From Syntrophobacterales bacterium (GTDB lineage: Bacteria > Desulfobacterota > Syntrophia > Syntrophales > UBA6807): a DNA stretch of 14,337 bases. Location of the stretch: positions 1 through 14,337 of the forward strand of contig JAGGSD010000286.1 of the NCBI GenBank assembly GCA_021159265.1, read 5' to 3'. The translations under genes were made by a program, and so were the position numbers. The notes beneath the pieces are model-generated. The model saw nothing but the letters and a program-made list of their open reading frames with translations. It did no database searches and was not told the origin of the DNA. Below, piece by piece: positions 1 to 8,048 of the stretch; the first letter of the stretch is position 1; each line of letters opens with the position of its first letter.

Positions 1-33
1 TCGAAGCTGAAAGCCTGTAGCCGTTCACGGCTT

Positions 34-87
34 GAAATTGGAAATTAGAAATTCGGGAGAAAAGCTTGAGGCCAAATTTCCAATTTC
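34..87. repeat. A/T-rich inverted repeat with GAAATT periodicity
   Basis: GAAATTGGAAATT at 34-46 is mirrored exactly by AATTTCCAATTTC at 75-87, giving a 13-bp stem around a 28-nt loop. Further GAAATT-type units continue to about 102, and a perfect short palindrome, CGTTCA-G-TGAACG, follows at 104-116. No reading frame here looks real. Similar GGAAATT/CGAAATT units recur near 7945-7970 and 12350-12365, so this looks like host intergenic repeat DNA rather than a gene-specific signal. Confidence 0.6.
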
Positions 88-132
88 TATTTTCTAATTT
101 CGACGTTCAGTGAACGCTTACTAAATTCTTTT

Positions 133-179
133 GCCAATTTTGCCTGTTTGCCGTGCAGGCGACACAGACAGGCGCAGAC
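133..179 (+). repeat. Dispersed repeat, copy A (upstream of glmM)
   Basis: This 47-nt stretch begins GCCAATTTTGCCTGT and matches the reverse complement of 7843-7889 at roughly 39-40 of 47 positions by eye alignment. It overlaps a larger hairpin in which TGCCTG (141-146) and CCGTGC (151-156) pair with GCACGG (187-192) and CAGGCA (194-199). It lies in the leader of glmM, ending about 58 nt before the start codon. A role is not known; a mobile or REP-like intergenic element is the simplest reading. Confidence 0.6.
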
Positions 180-237
180 AGGCAACGCACGGGCAGGCAG
201 TTGTTGTGAATAAAGACTCTAATGGAGAAGAAAGAAG

Positions 238-1587
238 ATGGGGAAATTATTCGGTACGGACGGGATAAGGGGGATAGCCAACGAATATCCGATGACAGCG
301 GGCATGGCTCTGAATATCGGTAAGGCAACAGCCCATCTTTTTAAACGAAAGGGGCATACACCTCAGATTATTGTAGGAAAAGACACGCGCATTTCAGGTT
401 ATATGCTTGAAAATGCCCTTGTCGCCGGTATATGTTCCATGGGGGTTAATGCCATCCTTGTGGGGCCCATGCCTACGCCGGGAATTGCCTTTTTAACCAG
501 GAGCATGAGGGCTGATGCGGGAATTGTAATATCTGCTTCACATAATCCCTTTCAGGACAATGGAATTAAAATCTTTTCAGATAAGGGATTCAAACTGTCC
601 GATGAAAAGGAATTGGAAATTGAAGATCTTATTTTCTCAAATAACATGCATACGCTTCATCCTTCACCCAGGGAACTGGGGAAGGCATACAGGATAGATG
701 ATGCAAGGGGGCGGTATATCGTCTTTTTGAAAAACACTTTTCCGGGGGAATTTTCCCTGGAAGGAACCAAAGTTATCCTGGACTGCTCTAACGGAGCCAC
801 CTATCGTGTAGCGCCCGCAACATTTTCGGAGTTGGGAGCCCAGGTTACTTCCCTCTTTTCCGAACCAAACGGAGAGAACATTAATGATAATTGTGGGTCT
901 CAGCATCCTGAAACGCTGGCTGAAGAAGTTGTGAAAAGAAAGGCTGATGCCGGGGTTGCCTTTGACGGCGATGGTGACCGCCTGATTGCCGTTGATGAAA
1001 AAGGCTCTATTTTAACAGGAGATCAGATTCTCGCCATTTGCGCAAATGTTATGAAAAAAGAAGGGACCCTCACCAACAATGTTGTTGTAAGCACCGTCAT
1101 GAGTAACATAGGTCTTGCCCTCACATTGAAGAAACTTGATATTGAACAGGCTGTTACCGGGGTCGGTGATCGATATGTTCTGGAAGAAATGCGGGCCCGA
1201 AATGCCTCCATCGGAGGAGAGGATTCAGGGCATTTAATATTTTTACGTCATCATACGACAGGAGATGGAATTATCAGCGCGCTGCAACTAATGGCAGCAA
1301 TTAAAAAGGAACAAAAACCCCTGTCACAACTGGCCAAAATCATGAAGGTGTTTCCCCAGAAACTCATTAACATTGATGTCAGGACAAAACCTGACTTAAC
1401 CGCAGTCCCGGAAATTGTTAATGCCATTAAGATCGCGGAAGAAGGGCTCGGCAATAAGGGGAGAGTTCTTGTTCGATATTCAGGAACACAGAATATGTGT
1501 CGCGTCATGGTCGAGGGACCTACCGGTGAAGAAACAGAAAAGTACTGCGAACAAATCGCCGATGTGGTAAGGGAAAAGCTAACTTAG
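238..1587 (+). CDS. glmM: Phosphoglucosamine mutase
   Basis: GlmM interconverts glucosamine-6-phosphate and glucosamine-1-phosphate, feeding UDP-GlcNAc synthesis for peptidoglycan and lipopolysaccharide in the cytoplasm. The 449-residue length is normal for the family. The phosphoserine loop ISASHNP is at 98-104 with the active serine at S101, the metal-binding DGDGDR is at 243-248, the sugar-binding GGEDSGH is at 326-332, and the C-terminal phosphate-binding loop is RYSGTQN at 413-419. That last loop is usually written R-x-SGTE, so the glutamine at 418 is a mild oddity. The N-terminus MGKLFGTDGIRG is the classic GlmM start, and GGAG at 224-227 is a fitting ribosome-binding site. A short terminator-like hairpin follows the stop codon. 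PgcA-type phosphomannomutases are related, but the motifs favour GlmM. Confidence 0.95.
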   Translation: MGKLFGTDGIRGIANEYPMTAGMALNIGKATAHLFKRKGHTPQIIVGKDTRISGYMLENALVAGICSMGVNAILVGPMPTPGIAFLTRSMRADAGIVISASHNPFQDNGIKIFSDKGFKLSDEKELEIEDLIFSNNMHTLHPSPRELGKAYRIDDARGRYIVFLKNTFPGEFSLEGTKVILDCSNGATYRVAPATFSELGAQVTSLFSEPNGENINDNCGSQHPETLAEEVVKRKADAGVAFDGDGDRLIAVDEKGSILTGDQILAICANVMKKEGTLTNNVVVSTVMSNIGLALTLKKLDIEQAVTGVGDRYVLEEMRARNASIGGEDSGHLIFLRHHTTGDGIISALQLMAAIKKEQKPLSQLAKIMKVFPQKLINIDVRTKPDLTAVPEIVNAIKIAEEGLGNKGRVLVRYSGTQNMCRVMVEGPTGEETEKYCEQIADVVREKLT

Positions 1588-1589
1588 CG

Positions 1590-1611
1590 CCCATCCAGAA
1601 ATGGGTTTTTT
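1590..1611 (+). terminator. Short Rho-independent terminator after glmM
   Basis: CCCAT (1590-1594) pairs with ATGGG (1601-1605) across a 6-nt loop and is followed directly by six T residues (1606-1611). The stem is only 5 bp, so it is probably weak. It begins 3 nt after the glmM stop and lies 28 nt before the histidine kinase start, so it may reduce but not abolish read-through. Confidence 0.5.
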
Positions 1612-1639
1612 GCCCAACCTTCAGCCGGGGCCATAAATT

Positions 1640-3148
1640 ATGGAAACTTTTGTAGCAGCGATAATTAGTCTGGCTATTTCTATTGTTCTCATTACCGGAA
1701 GAAAGAAAAATCCCCTTCATCTTTCCTTTGCTATTATATGTTCTGCTTTGTTTCTTGAAAAAATCGGTATTATTTCTTATGGAATTTTTCATACTGATTT
1801 CTGGAAAATTATCCATTGTCTGGGTATCCTTTCGATTCCACCTCTTCTCATTATATTCAGCCGTTATTTACTTCGCGGCCAGGCCGGTCTATTCAGGCGA
1901 GACATCACAATAACTATTGCTGTTAGCCTTTCGATTATTGCATCACTTTTTACTCCTTTATTACAATGGCATTACCTGAATGTTTTCCTTTACATCTATT
2001 GCGGTTTTGTCCTGATTTACTGTTTCACCGCCCTTGTCCGCCAAATTATTGGAAAACCTTCAGGCGCTGAAAAGAAAAGGCTGGTCTATGTGGCAATTGC
2101 CTGTATTGTGACCGTCGTCCTTAGTCTTTCCGATGTGTTAAACTACTATGGCTATGGATTTCCTGCACTGTCTGATATAGCCATCGCCGCTCTTATCTAT
2201 TTTCTCTTCATTATTATAACCCATACGGATATTCCGGAATTGTATGAAATCATGCTGAGGGCTCTCCTTATTTTTTTCGTTATATTGTTTGTAACTGTTG
2301 TATTTTATGCCGTAATCGATTTGTTTGGTGAAAGACCAAAACTTCCGTTTACAAGTGTCTTTATGGCATCTTTCCTCATCGTAATTTTTATCGACCCCCT
2401 CAAAATGATCTTGAAAAAAACATTCAGTTATTTCTTTTTTGACAAAAAAGATCTTTCGGCTTCCCTTTATTCGATTGATGACGAGGTGGAAAGAAAGAAT
2501 GTTGCTCTTCTTGAGGAAATGGCAACAGGTCTTGCACACGAGATACGAAACCCGCTTGGTTCTATAAAAGGCGCCGCGGAGTACCTTAAAGAAGTGGGTA
2601 CCACGGAAAATCCCAGATTTCTTGAGATCATTATAGAAGAAACAGATAGATTGAATACTGTTGTGTCTCAATTCCTGAATTATGCGAAACCTTATGAAAT
2701 GCATGCAGAAAACCAGGATATAAACCGTATTATCAAGAAGGTTGTCTCCCTGATTAAGGCAACAAATCTTCCGGAGAATATTACGATTAAAGAAAATCTA
2801 TCCCCGGATTTGCCGGATATCAAAGTAGATGGGGAACAAATGATTCAAGTTATCCTTAATGTGGCCTTAAACGGGATGGAAGCAATGCCTGATGGTGGCA
2901 CTTTGAGTTTTACAACATCCCGAATTGAAAATAATGGGAGTAACACAGTAGGGGTTACAATTCGCGACACAGGCCACGGGATTGACAAGGAAGATCTGAA
3001 GATGATTTTTAAACCGTTCTTTACGACGAAGAAAAAGGGCACAGGTCTTGGCCTGCCCATCTGTAGGAGAATTGTCAAGAACCACGGCGGCCATATCCAT
3101 GTGAAATCGACTCCCGGAGAGGGAACAGCATTCCAGATAACAATCTGA
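1640..3148 (+). CDS. Multi-pass membrane sensor histidine kinase (NtrB/AtoS class)
   Basis: This protein should sense a signal through its membrane part and phosphorylate a partner regulator. Residues 1-255 hold about eight or nine hydrophobic segments (for example 2-20, 58-73, 90-108, 147-165, 206-226, 238-252) and no obvious large periplasmic domain. The H-box LAHEIRNPL carries the phospho-accepting H300. The ATPase part shows the N-box NVALN (407-411), the G1 box DTGHGI (443-448), the F-box FKPFF (457-461) and the G2 box GTGLGL (467-472). All catalytic boxes are present, so it looks active. Its partner is almost certainly the NtrC-type regulator 225 nt downstream, since AtoS/NtrB-like kinases pair with such regulators. 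The ligand is unknown. The start is chosen because the first membrane helix begins right after it; the ribosome-binding site is weak. Confidence 0.88.
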   Translation: METFVAAIISLAISIVLITGRKKNPLHLSFAIICSALFLEKIGIISYGIFHTDFWKIIHCLGILSIPPLLIIFSRYLLRGQAGLFRRDITITIAVSLSIIASLFTPLLQWHYLNVFLYIYCGFVLIYCFTALVRQIIGKPSGAEKKRLVYVAIACIVTVVLSLSDVLNYYGYGFPALSDIAIAALIYFLFIIITHTDIPELYEIMLRALLIFFVILFVTVVFYAVIDLFGERPKLPFTSVFMASFLIVIFIDPLKMILKKTFSYFFFDKKDLSASLYSIDDEVERKNVALLEEMATGLAHEIRNPLGSIKGAAEYLKEVGTTENPRFLEIIIEETDRLNTVVSQFLNYAKPYEMHAENQDINRIIKKVVSLIKATNLPENITIKENLSPDLPDIKVDGEQMIQVILNVALNGMEAMPDGGTLSFTTSRIENNGSNTVGVTIRDTGHGIDKEDLKMIFKPFFTTKKKGTGLGLPICRRIVKNHGGHIHVKSTPGEGTAFQITI

Positions 3149-3242
3149 TTAACCTTGACAGCCGATGCATCCCATAATAGTTAGTAACAACTCTATGTCA
3201 TTAACTTAAGGGCGCTCAGAAATGCTTACAGTGATCTTTTTT

Positions 3243-3291
3243 ACCACGAAGAGTCCGAAGAACGACTCGAATTATCTTCGTGTTTCGTGGT
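3243..3291. repeat. Inverted repeat between kinase and regulator genes
   Basis: ACCACGAA (3243-3250) is mirrored by TTCGTGGT (3284-3291), with further pairing inside the arms (GAAGA against TCTTC). It sits in the 225-nt gap 3149-3373. The rest of that gap holds repeated GAAACTTG-type units at about 3329-3358. No T-run follows the stem, so it is not a typical terminator. Palindromes of the CACGAAGA type look like dispersed intergenic repeats, though a regulatory role for the downstream gene is possible. Confidence 0.6.
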
Positions 3292-3373
3292 GATTAATAA
3301 TAAGTTCGCTCAAGTTAAATACCATTAACTCGAAACTTGTAACCTGAAACTTGAAACCCGCACCCCAAACATC

Positions 3374-4741
3374 ATGAAAAAGATATTAGTAGTTGATGAT
3401 GAACCAAATATGCTCCTCGTGCTGGAGACGATGCTCAAAAAAGAGGGCTATGGAGTTGCCACGGCATCTGACGGGCTTGAAGCGCTTCAGATTTTGCGTG
3501 ATGATGACGTGGCTGTTATCGTTACAGACCTGAAAATGCCGAAGCTCGGCGGACTCGGGCTCCTTGCCAGGGCGATCAAGGATTATCCTTCCATACCTGT
3601 CATTATGATTACCGCCCATGGCACCGTGGAAACAGCGGTTAAGGCCCTGAAAAAAGGCGCGTTTGATTACATTACAAAGCCCTTTGGACAGGAAGATTTG
3701 AAAAATATTATCCGCAAGGCTTTTAAGACACATTCGCTGAGCGAAGACGATTTGATTCCGGGCGCCGACGAAATAGAGCGCTATGACATCATAGGCACCG
3801 GCAAGAAGATGATGGAGATTTATGATGTCATTAAAAAAGTGGCGCCGACGACAACTACAATTCTTATCACGGGAGAGACGGGCACGGGGAAGGAACTTAT
3901 TGCTAACGCCATTCACAGGAACAGTCCCCGCAAAAATGATCCTTTCATCAAAATCAACTGTGCGGCCATTGCGGAAAATTTGCTGGAAAGTGAGCTTTTC
4001 GGATATGAAAAAGGGGCGTTTACCGGTGCTATCAACAGAAAGCCGGGTAGGTTTGAACTCGCTCATAAGGGAACCATCTTCCTTGATGAAGTCGGAGAAC
4101 TGCCAAAGGATATGCAGGTAAAACTACTTCGTGTTATTCAGGATCAGGAATTTGAAAGGGTGGGGGGATTGCGCACAATCAAAGTTGATGTGAGGTTGAT
4201 TGCGGCAACCAACAGAGATCTTTACCGGGATGTACAAGCAAAGAGATTCCGCGAAGATTTGTATTACAGATTAAATGTCTTGCCTGTTCATATTCCTTCG
4301 TTAAGGGAAAGAAAAGAAGACATTCCCGTCCTGACTGATTATTTTGTGGATAAATTCAACAAGAAATTGAACCGGAATATACAAGTAATTGATTCAACGG
4401 TCAGAAAAATGCTTCTCAATTATCACTGGCCTGGGAATATCAGGGAATTGGAAAACCTGGTCGAGAGACTTGTATTGATGGCACAAGATGACGTAATAAG
4501 AACAGGGGATCTTCCGCCGGAAATCAAATTATCCGAAAGTGTAATACAGACCGCTGATTTGATGAAAACCGGGGAGTCTTTCAAAGATATCATTAAAAGC
4601 AAAACGGGAGAAATTGAAAGGCAGATGATCGCCAGGGTTCTGGAAGAGTGTGATGGTAATGTGAGTAAAGCGGCTTCGCAATTAGGACTTAGCAGGAAAG
4701 GCCTTCAACTGAAAATGATTAAATATGACCTGCGGAAATAA
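3374..4741 (+). CDS. Sigma-54-dependent response regulator, NtrC family
   Basis: This is a transcription activator that opens sigma-54 promoters when phosphorylated. The receiver domain (1-115) has the acidic pocket D8-D9, phospho-acceptor D52, T80 and K102. The AAA+ domain (about 138-370) has Walker A GETGTGKE (167-174), the sigma-54 contact motif GAFTGA (214-219) and Walker B TIFLDEVGE (234-242). The C-terminus (about 415-455) is a Fis-type helix-turn-helix around NVSKAASQLGLSRKGLQ. Every key residue is present and 455 residues is typical. It follows the histidine kinase on the same strand and should be its output. Target genes cannot be told from the window; I found no convincing GG-N10-GC sigma-54 promoter in the nearby gaps. 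AtoC, ZraR and HydG homologues share this layout. Confidence 0.93.
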   Translation: MKKILVVDDEPNMLLVLETMLKKEGYGVATASDGLEALQILRDDDVAVIVTDLKMPKLGGLGLLARAIKDYPSIPVIMITAHGTVETAVKALKKGAFDYITKPFGQEDLKNIIRKAFKTHSLSEDDLIPGADEIERYDIIGTGKKMMEIYDVIKKVAPTTTTILITGETGTGKELIANAIHRNSPRKNDPFIKINCAAIAENLLESELFGYEKGAFTGAINRKPGRFELAHKGTIFLDEVGELPKDMQVKLLRVIQDQEFERVGGLRTIKVDVRLIAATNRDLYRDVQAKRFREDLYYRLNVLPVHIPSLRERKEDIPVLTDYFVDKFNKKLNRNIQVIDSTVRKMLLNYHWPGNIRELENLVERLVLMAQDDVIRTGDLPPEIKLSESVIQTADLMKTGESFKDIIKSKTGEIERQMIARVLEECDGNVSKAASQLGLSRKGLQLKMIKYDLRK

Positions 4742-4848
4742 CAGATAAGGAACAGGCTAAAGGTAAAAAGTTAAAGCAAAAAAACAACCTTGAGCTTTGA
4801 ATCCCCATAGCCTTTTGCCCTCATGAATCAAAGAGGTTAAGAAAGAAC
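4742..4848. other. Intergenic gap before purL
   Basis: This 107-nt stretch is A-rich, with loose self-complementary units (a GGCTAAAGG-like word near 4756 and an AGCCTTTT word near 4809). No clear hairpin with a T-run and no convincing promoter hexamers were seen. It probably contains the purL leader; the words resemble host intergenic repeats. Confidence 0.35.
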
Positions 4849-7827
4849 ATGGTTTACAGAATAGAAGTTGGCTTTAAGGATGGCATAAAAGATGTCCTTG
4901 GAGAAAAAACAGGAAAAAAAATAATCGAGCAGCTTGGTATTGATGTTGAAAAAGTCCGAACTGTTGAAGTTTACACCATAGATGGGAATATAGCCGAAGA
5001 AGATCTGCGAAAAATCGCGGCAGGTCCCCTCTCCGATCCTGTTATGCAGCGATATGCCATAAACAGAAGCCTGGCAGATGACTTTACATGGCTGATAGAA
5101 GTAGGGTTTAAGCCGGGGGTAACGGATAATGTGGGGAAGACGGCTAGCGAGGCTATCGGGTTGTTTCTGGGGAATAACCTGAAAGGCGGTGTCAGTGTTT
5201 ATACATCAAGACAGTATGTCATCAGAGGAAAAATCAGTAAGGAGGACGCTGAGCAAATAGCTTCGGGACTTTTGGCCAATGAGCTTATTCAGCATTATAT
5301 GATTATTGATGGTCGTGAATGGAATCCCTCGGAGGGAATCCAGCCTTATGTACCCCGGGTGATTATCGAGGACGACGCAAAAACGGAAACAATTAATCTC
5401 AATGTAAGTGATGAGAAACTTCAGGAGATCAGTAATGACAGGGTTCTTGCCCTGACTGTCGAAGAGATGAAGGTCATCCGGGATTATTTAACTGATGAGT
5501 CGGTGTTGAACGAAAGGGTAAAGGTGAATCTTGATGAGAAAATTACGGATGTCGAACTGGAAGCTCTCGCTCAGACCTGGTCCGAACACTGTAAACACAA
5601 GATATTCAACAGCATCATAAACTATGAGAATGAAAAAGGGGAAAAAACGGTCGTCGATTCCCTTTTCAACAGTTATATCAAGGCATCTACAAGGGAAATC
5701 AGGGAAAGCCTGGGAACGGATGACTGGTGTCTTTCCGTTTTTGTCGATAATGCCGGCATTATTAAATTCAACAACGATTACAATCTTGTTTTCAAAGTGG
5801 AAACACATAATTCACCGTCAGCCCTTGATCCGTACGGTGGCGCTCTGACGGGAATCGTCGGGGTCAACCGTGATCCCTTCGGGACGGGAAAGGGGTCGAA
5901 ACTGATTTTTAACACCGATGTCTTTTGCTTTGCGTCTCCATTTTATTCAAAGCCACTTCCCAAAAGAATTCTTCATCCCAGACGAATCTACGAAGGTGTG
6001 AGAGAAGGTGTGGAACATGGCGGGAACAAAAGCGGCATTCCAACCGTCAACGGCTGTATCGTATTCGATGAGAGATATCTGGGAAAACCTCTTGTTTATT
6101 GCGGAACTGGAGGTATCATGCCTGCCCGTATCCTTGGAGAATTTACACATACAAAAGAAATTATTCCAGGTGATGCAATCATTATGACAGGGGGAAGGAT
6201 AGGAAAGGATGGAATTCATGGCGCCACATTCTCTTCAGAAGAGCTGCACGAAGGTTCGCCCGTTACGGCCGTTCAGATCGGTGATCCCATAACCCAGAAG
6301 AAGATGACGGATTTTCTTCTTATCGCAAGGGACAGGGGACTCTACAGAACCATTACGGATAATGGCGCGGGCGGTCTTTCTTCTTCCATCGGAGAAATGG
6401 CCACATTGTCCGGTGGTTGCGAGTTCGATCTCAGCAAAGCTCCCTTGAAATACGCCGGTCTCAAACCCTGGGAGATTCTCATTTCAGAGGCTCAGGAAAG
6501 AATGAGTCTTGCAGTGGACCCCGAAAAGGTCGGCGAATTTCTTTCCCTGGCCGGGAAAATGGATGTGGAAGCCACAGTCCTTGGCACCTTTACCGATTCG
6601 GGAAAATTCCACGTCCTTTATGGTGACAGAACGGTTGCCTGCCTCGATATGGATTTTCTTCACGAAGGGCTCCCCCGGATGCGGTTGAACGCAAAGTGGA
6701 TACCTCCCCGGCATGAAGAACCCGATTTTCCCGAACCTGAGGATATGGGACTTGCCCTGAAAGAAATGCTTTCACGATTAAATATTTGCAGTAAAGAATC
6801 GGTCGTAAGACAATACGATCATGAGGTACAAGGGGGAAGCGTGATCAAACCTCTTGTTGGAGCAACAAATGACGGACCGAGCGACGCCGCGGTGATCAGG
6901 CCCATACTTGAATCTTTTGAAGGGGTTGTCATCGCAAACGGTATCTGTCCCCGTTACAGTGATATTGATACGTATCACATGGCCGCGTGTGCCGTAGACG
7001 AAGCCGTCAGGAATACTGTCGCCGTCGGAGGATCGCTTGAAAGAATGGCCGGCATCGACAATTTCTGCTGGTGTGACCCCGTAGAATCTGAAAAGACGCC
7101 TGACGGTCAGTATAAACTGGCACAGCTTGTCAGGGCAAACCAGGCCCTTTATGATTACACAAAAATCTATGGAGTGCCGTGTATTTCCGGGAAAGACAGC
7201 ATGAAAAACGATTACATCATAGGAGATACCAAGATTTCGATTCCTCCCACCCTTCTGTTTTCCACAATGGGAAAGATGGAAGACGTGAGAAAAGCCGTCA
7301 CTATGGATGCAAAAAAAGCAGGAGATATGGTTTATGTCCTGGGTGAAACATATAATGAGCTCGGAGGTTCCGAATGGTTTGCCCTGAATGGATATATCGG
7401 GAATAACGTGCCGAAAGTCCATGCCCTGAAAGCAAAAAAACTTTACGACGCATTGAGCAAGGCGATCAAAAAAGGTCTGGTGGCCTCATGTCATGATTGT
7501 TCCGATGGAGGCCTCGGCATCGCCCTTGCCGAGACGGCCTTTTCCGGAGGATTCGGGATCACTGCAGATCTTTCTCTTGTCCCCGCTAAGGGTATTGAAA
7601 GAAATGATTACCTCCTCTTCTCCGAATCTCAGAGCAGATTTGTGGTGACTATTTCACCGAAGTCAAAGGACGAATTCGAAGAAATTATGGAAGGCAGCAT
7701 TATCCGGAAAGTAGGCAGTGTCACTCCCGGTGACACTTTTACCATTATCGGCATCCATGGAAATATAATTGTCGAAGAAAATATTGATGAATTGAAACGG
7801 GTGTGGCAGAAACCCCTGAATTTTTAG
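4849..7827 (+). CDS. purL: Formylglycinamidine ribonucleotide synthase, PurL with fused tandem PurS-like domains
   Basis: PurL converts formylglycinamide ribonucleotide, ATP and ammonia to FGAM, the fourth step of purine synthesis. The 992 residues are longer than small PurL (about 720-750) but shorter than the large one-chain enzyme (about 1,250-1,300). Residues 1-73 and 80-153 are two similar PurS-like units, each starting with IEVGFK-x-G and ending in a QRYAI or QHYMI word. They are joined by a linker to the synthase core. The core shows TWSEHCKH (243-250), the ATP-binding KVETHNSPSALDPYGGA (316-332), DNGAGG (504-509), SEAQERM (546-552), SGKDSM near 780 and HDCSDGGLG near 882. The glutaminase domain is absent and is supplied by purQ 221 nt downstream. 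So this is a large-type PurL with its amidotransferase split off. Confidence 0.93.
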   Translation: MVYRIEVGFKDGIKDVLGEKTGKKIIEQLGIDVEKVRTVEVYTIDGNIAEEDLRKIAAGPLSDPVMQRYAINRSLADDFTWLIEVGFKPGVTDNVGKTASEAIGLFLGNNLKGGVSVYTSRQYVIRGKISKEDAEQIASGLLANELIQHYMIIDGREWNPSEGIQPYVPRVIIEDDAKTETINLNVSDEKLQEISNDRVLALTVEEMKVIRDYLTDESVLNERVKVNLDEKITDVELEALAQTWSEHCKHKIFNSIINYENEKGEKTVVDSLFNSYIKASTREIRESLGTDDWCLSVFVDNAGIIKFNNDYNLVFKVETHNSPSALDPYGGALTGIVGVNRDPFGTGKGSKLIFNTDVFCFASPFYSKPLPKRILHPRRIYEGVREGVEHGGNKSGIPTVNGCIVFDERYLGKPLVYCGTGGIMPARILGEFTHTKEIIPGDAIIMTGGRIGKDGIHGATFSSEELHEGSPVTAVQIGDPITQKKMTDFLLIARDRGLYRTITDNGAGGLSSSIGEMATLSGGCEFDLSKAPLKYAGLKPWEILISEAQERMSLAVDPEKVGEFLSLAGKMDVEATVLGTFTDSGKFHVLYGDRTVACLDMDFLHEGLPRMRLNAKWIPPRHEEPDFPEPEDMGLALKEMLSRLNICSKESVVRQYDHEVQGGSVIKPLVGATNDGPSDAAVIRPILESFEGVVIANGICPRYSDIDTYHMAACAVDEAVRNTVAVGGSLERMAGIDNFCWCDPVESEKTPDGQYKLAQLVRANQALYDYTKIYGVPCISGKDSMKNDYIIGDTKISIPPTLLFSTMGKMEDVRKAVTMDAKKAGDMVYVLGETYNELGGSEWFALNGYIGNNVPKVHALKAKKLYDALSKAIKKGLVASCHDCSDGGLGIALAETAFSGGFGITADLSLVPAKGIERNDYLLFSESQSRFVVTISPKSKDEFEEIMEGSIIRKVGSVTPGDTFTIIGIHGNIIVEENIDELKRVWQKPLNF

Positions 7828-7842
7828 TCCCTTAATTGTAAA

Positions 7843-7889
7843 GTTCGCGCCTGCCTGTGCCGTCTGCACAGCAGACAGGCAAAATTGGC
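7843..7889 (-). repeat. Dispersed repeat, copy B (upstream of purQ)
   Basis: The reverse complement of this stretch matches copy A at 133-179, both starting GCCAATTTTGCCTGT and ending in a CAGGCGC word. It is itself an imperfect hairpin rich in CTGCCTG/CAGACAG words. It directly abuts the second repeat type at 7886-7980, so the purL-purQ gap is almost wholly repeat DNA. Confidence 0.6.
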
Positions 7890-7980
7890 TTCGGCGTGAG
7901 TTCAGCCTTCGGCGAGCTCAGTCGAACCGTCGAACGTGCTTCGAATTTCGAATTTCCAGTTTCCAGTCTATCTGGGTTAA
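7886..7980 (+). repeat. Dispersed repeat, copy C1 (purQ leader)
   Basis: This stretch matches the reverse complement of 12337-12422 nearly base for base over about 86 nt. The shared core includes GAGCTCAGTCGAACCGTCG (in + orientation here) and ends at TATCTGGGTTA-like sequence. The main difference is a 7-nt tandem unit (AGTTTCC) present here and absent there. It ends 68 nt before the purQ start and reads in the same direction relative to that gene as copy C2 does relative to the MFS gene. Confidence 0.75.
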
Positions 7981-8048
7981 GTACTTATCACAAAATCCGG
8001 AATGACGAAAACACGAAAAGGGCATCAAACATTGGAGAACAGCTAAAG

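Noticed and set aside
3386..4066. 226-codon frame on the - strand
   Set aside because: It is the shadow of the response regulator gene, whose every motif is intact on the + strand.
7857..8048. N-terminal extension of purQ by 64 codons
   Set aside because: It is encoded by dispersed repeat DNA, lacks a ribosome-binding site, and the amidotransferase fold starts at the ATG at 8049.
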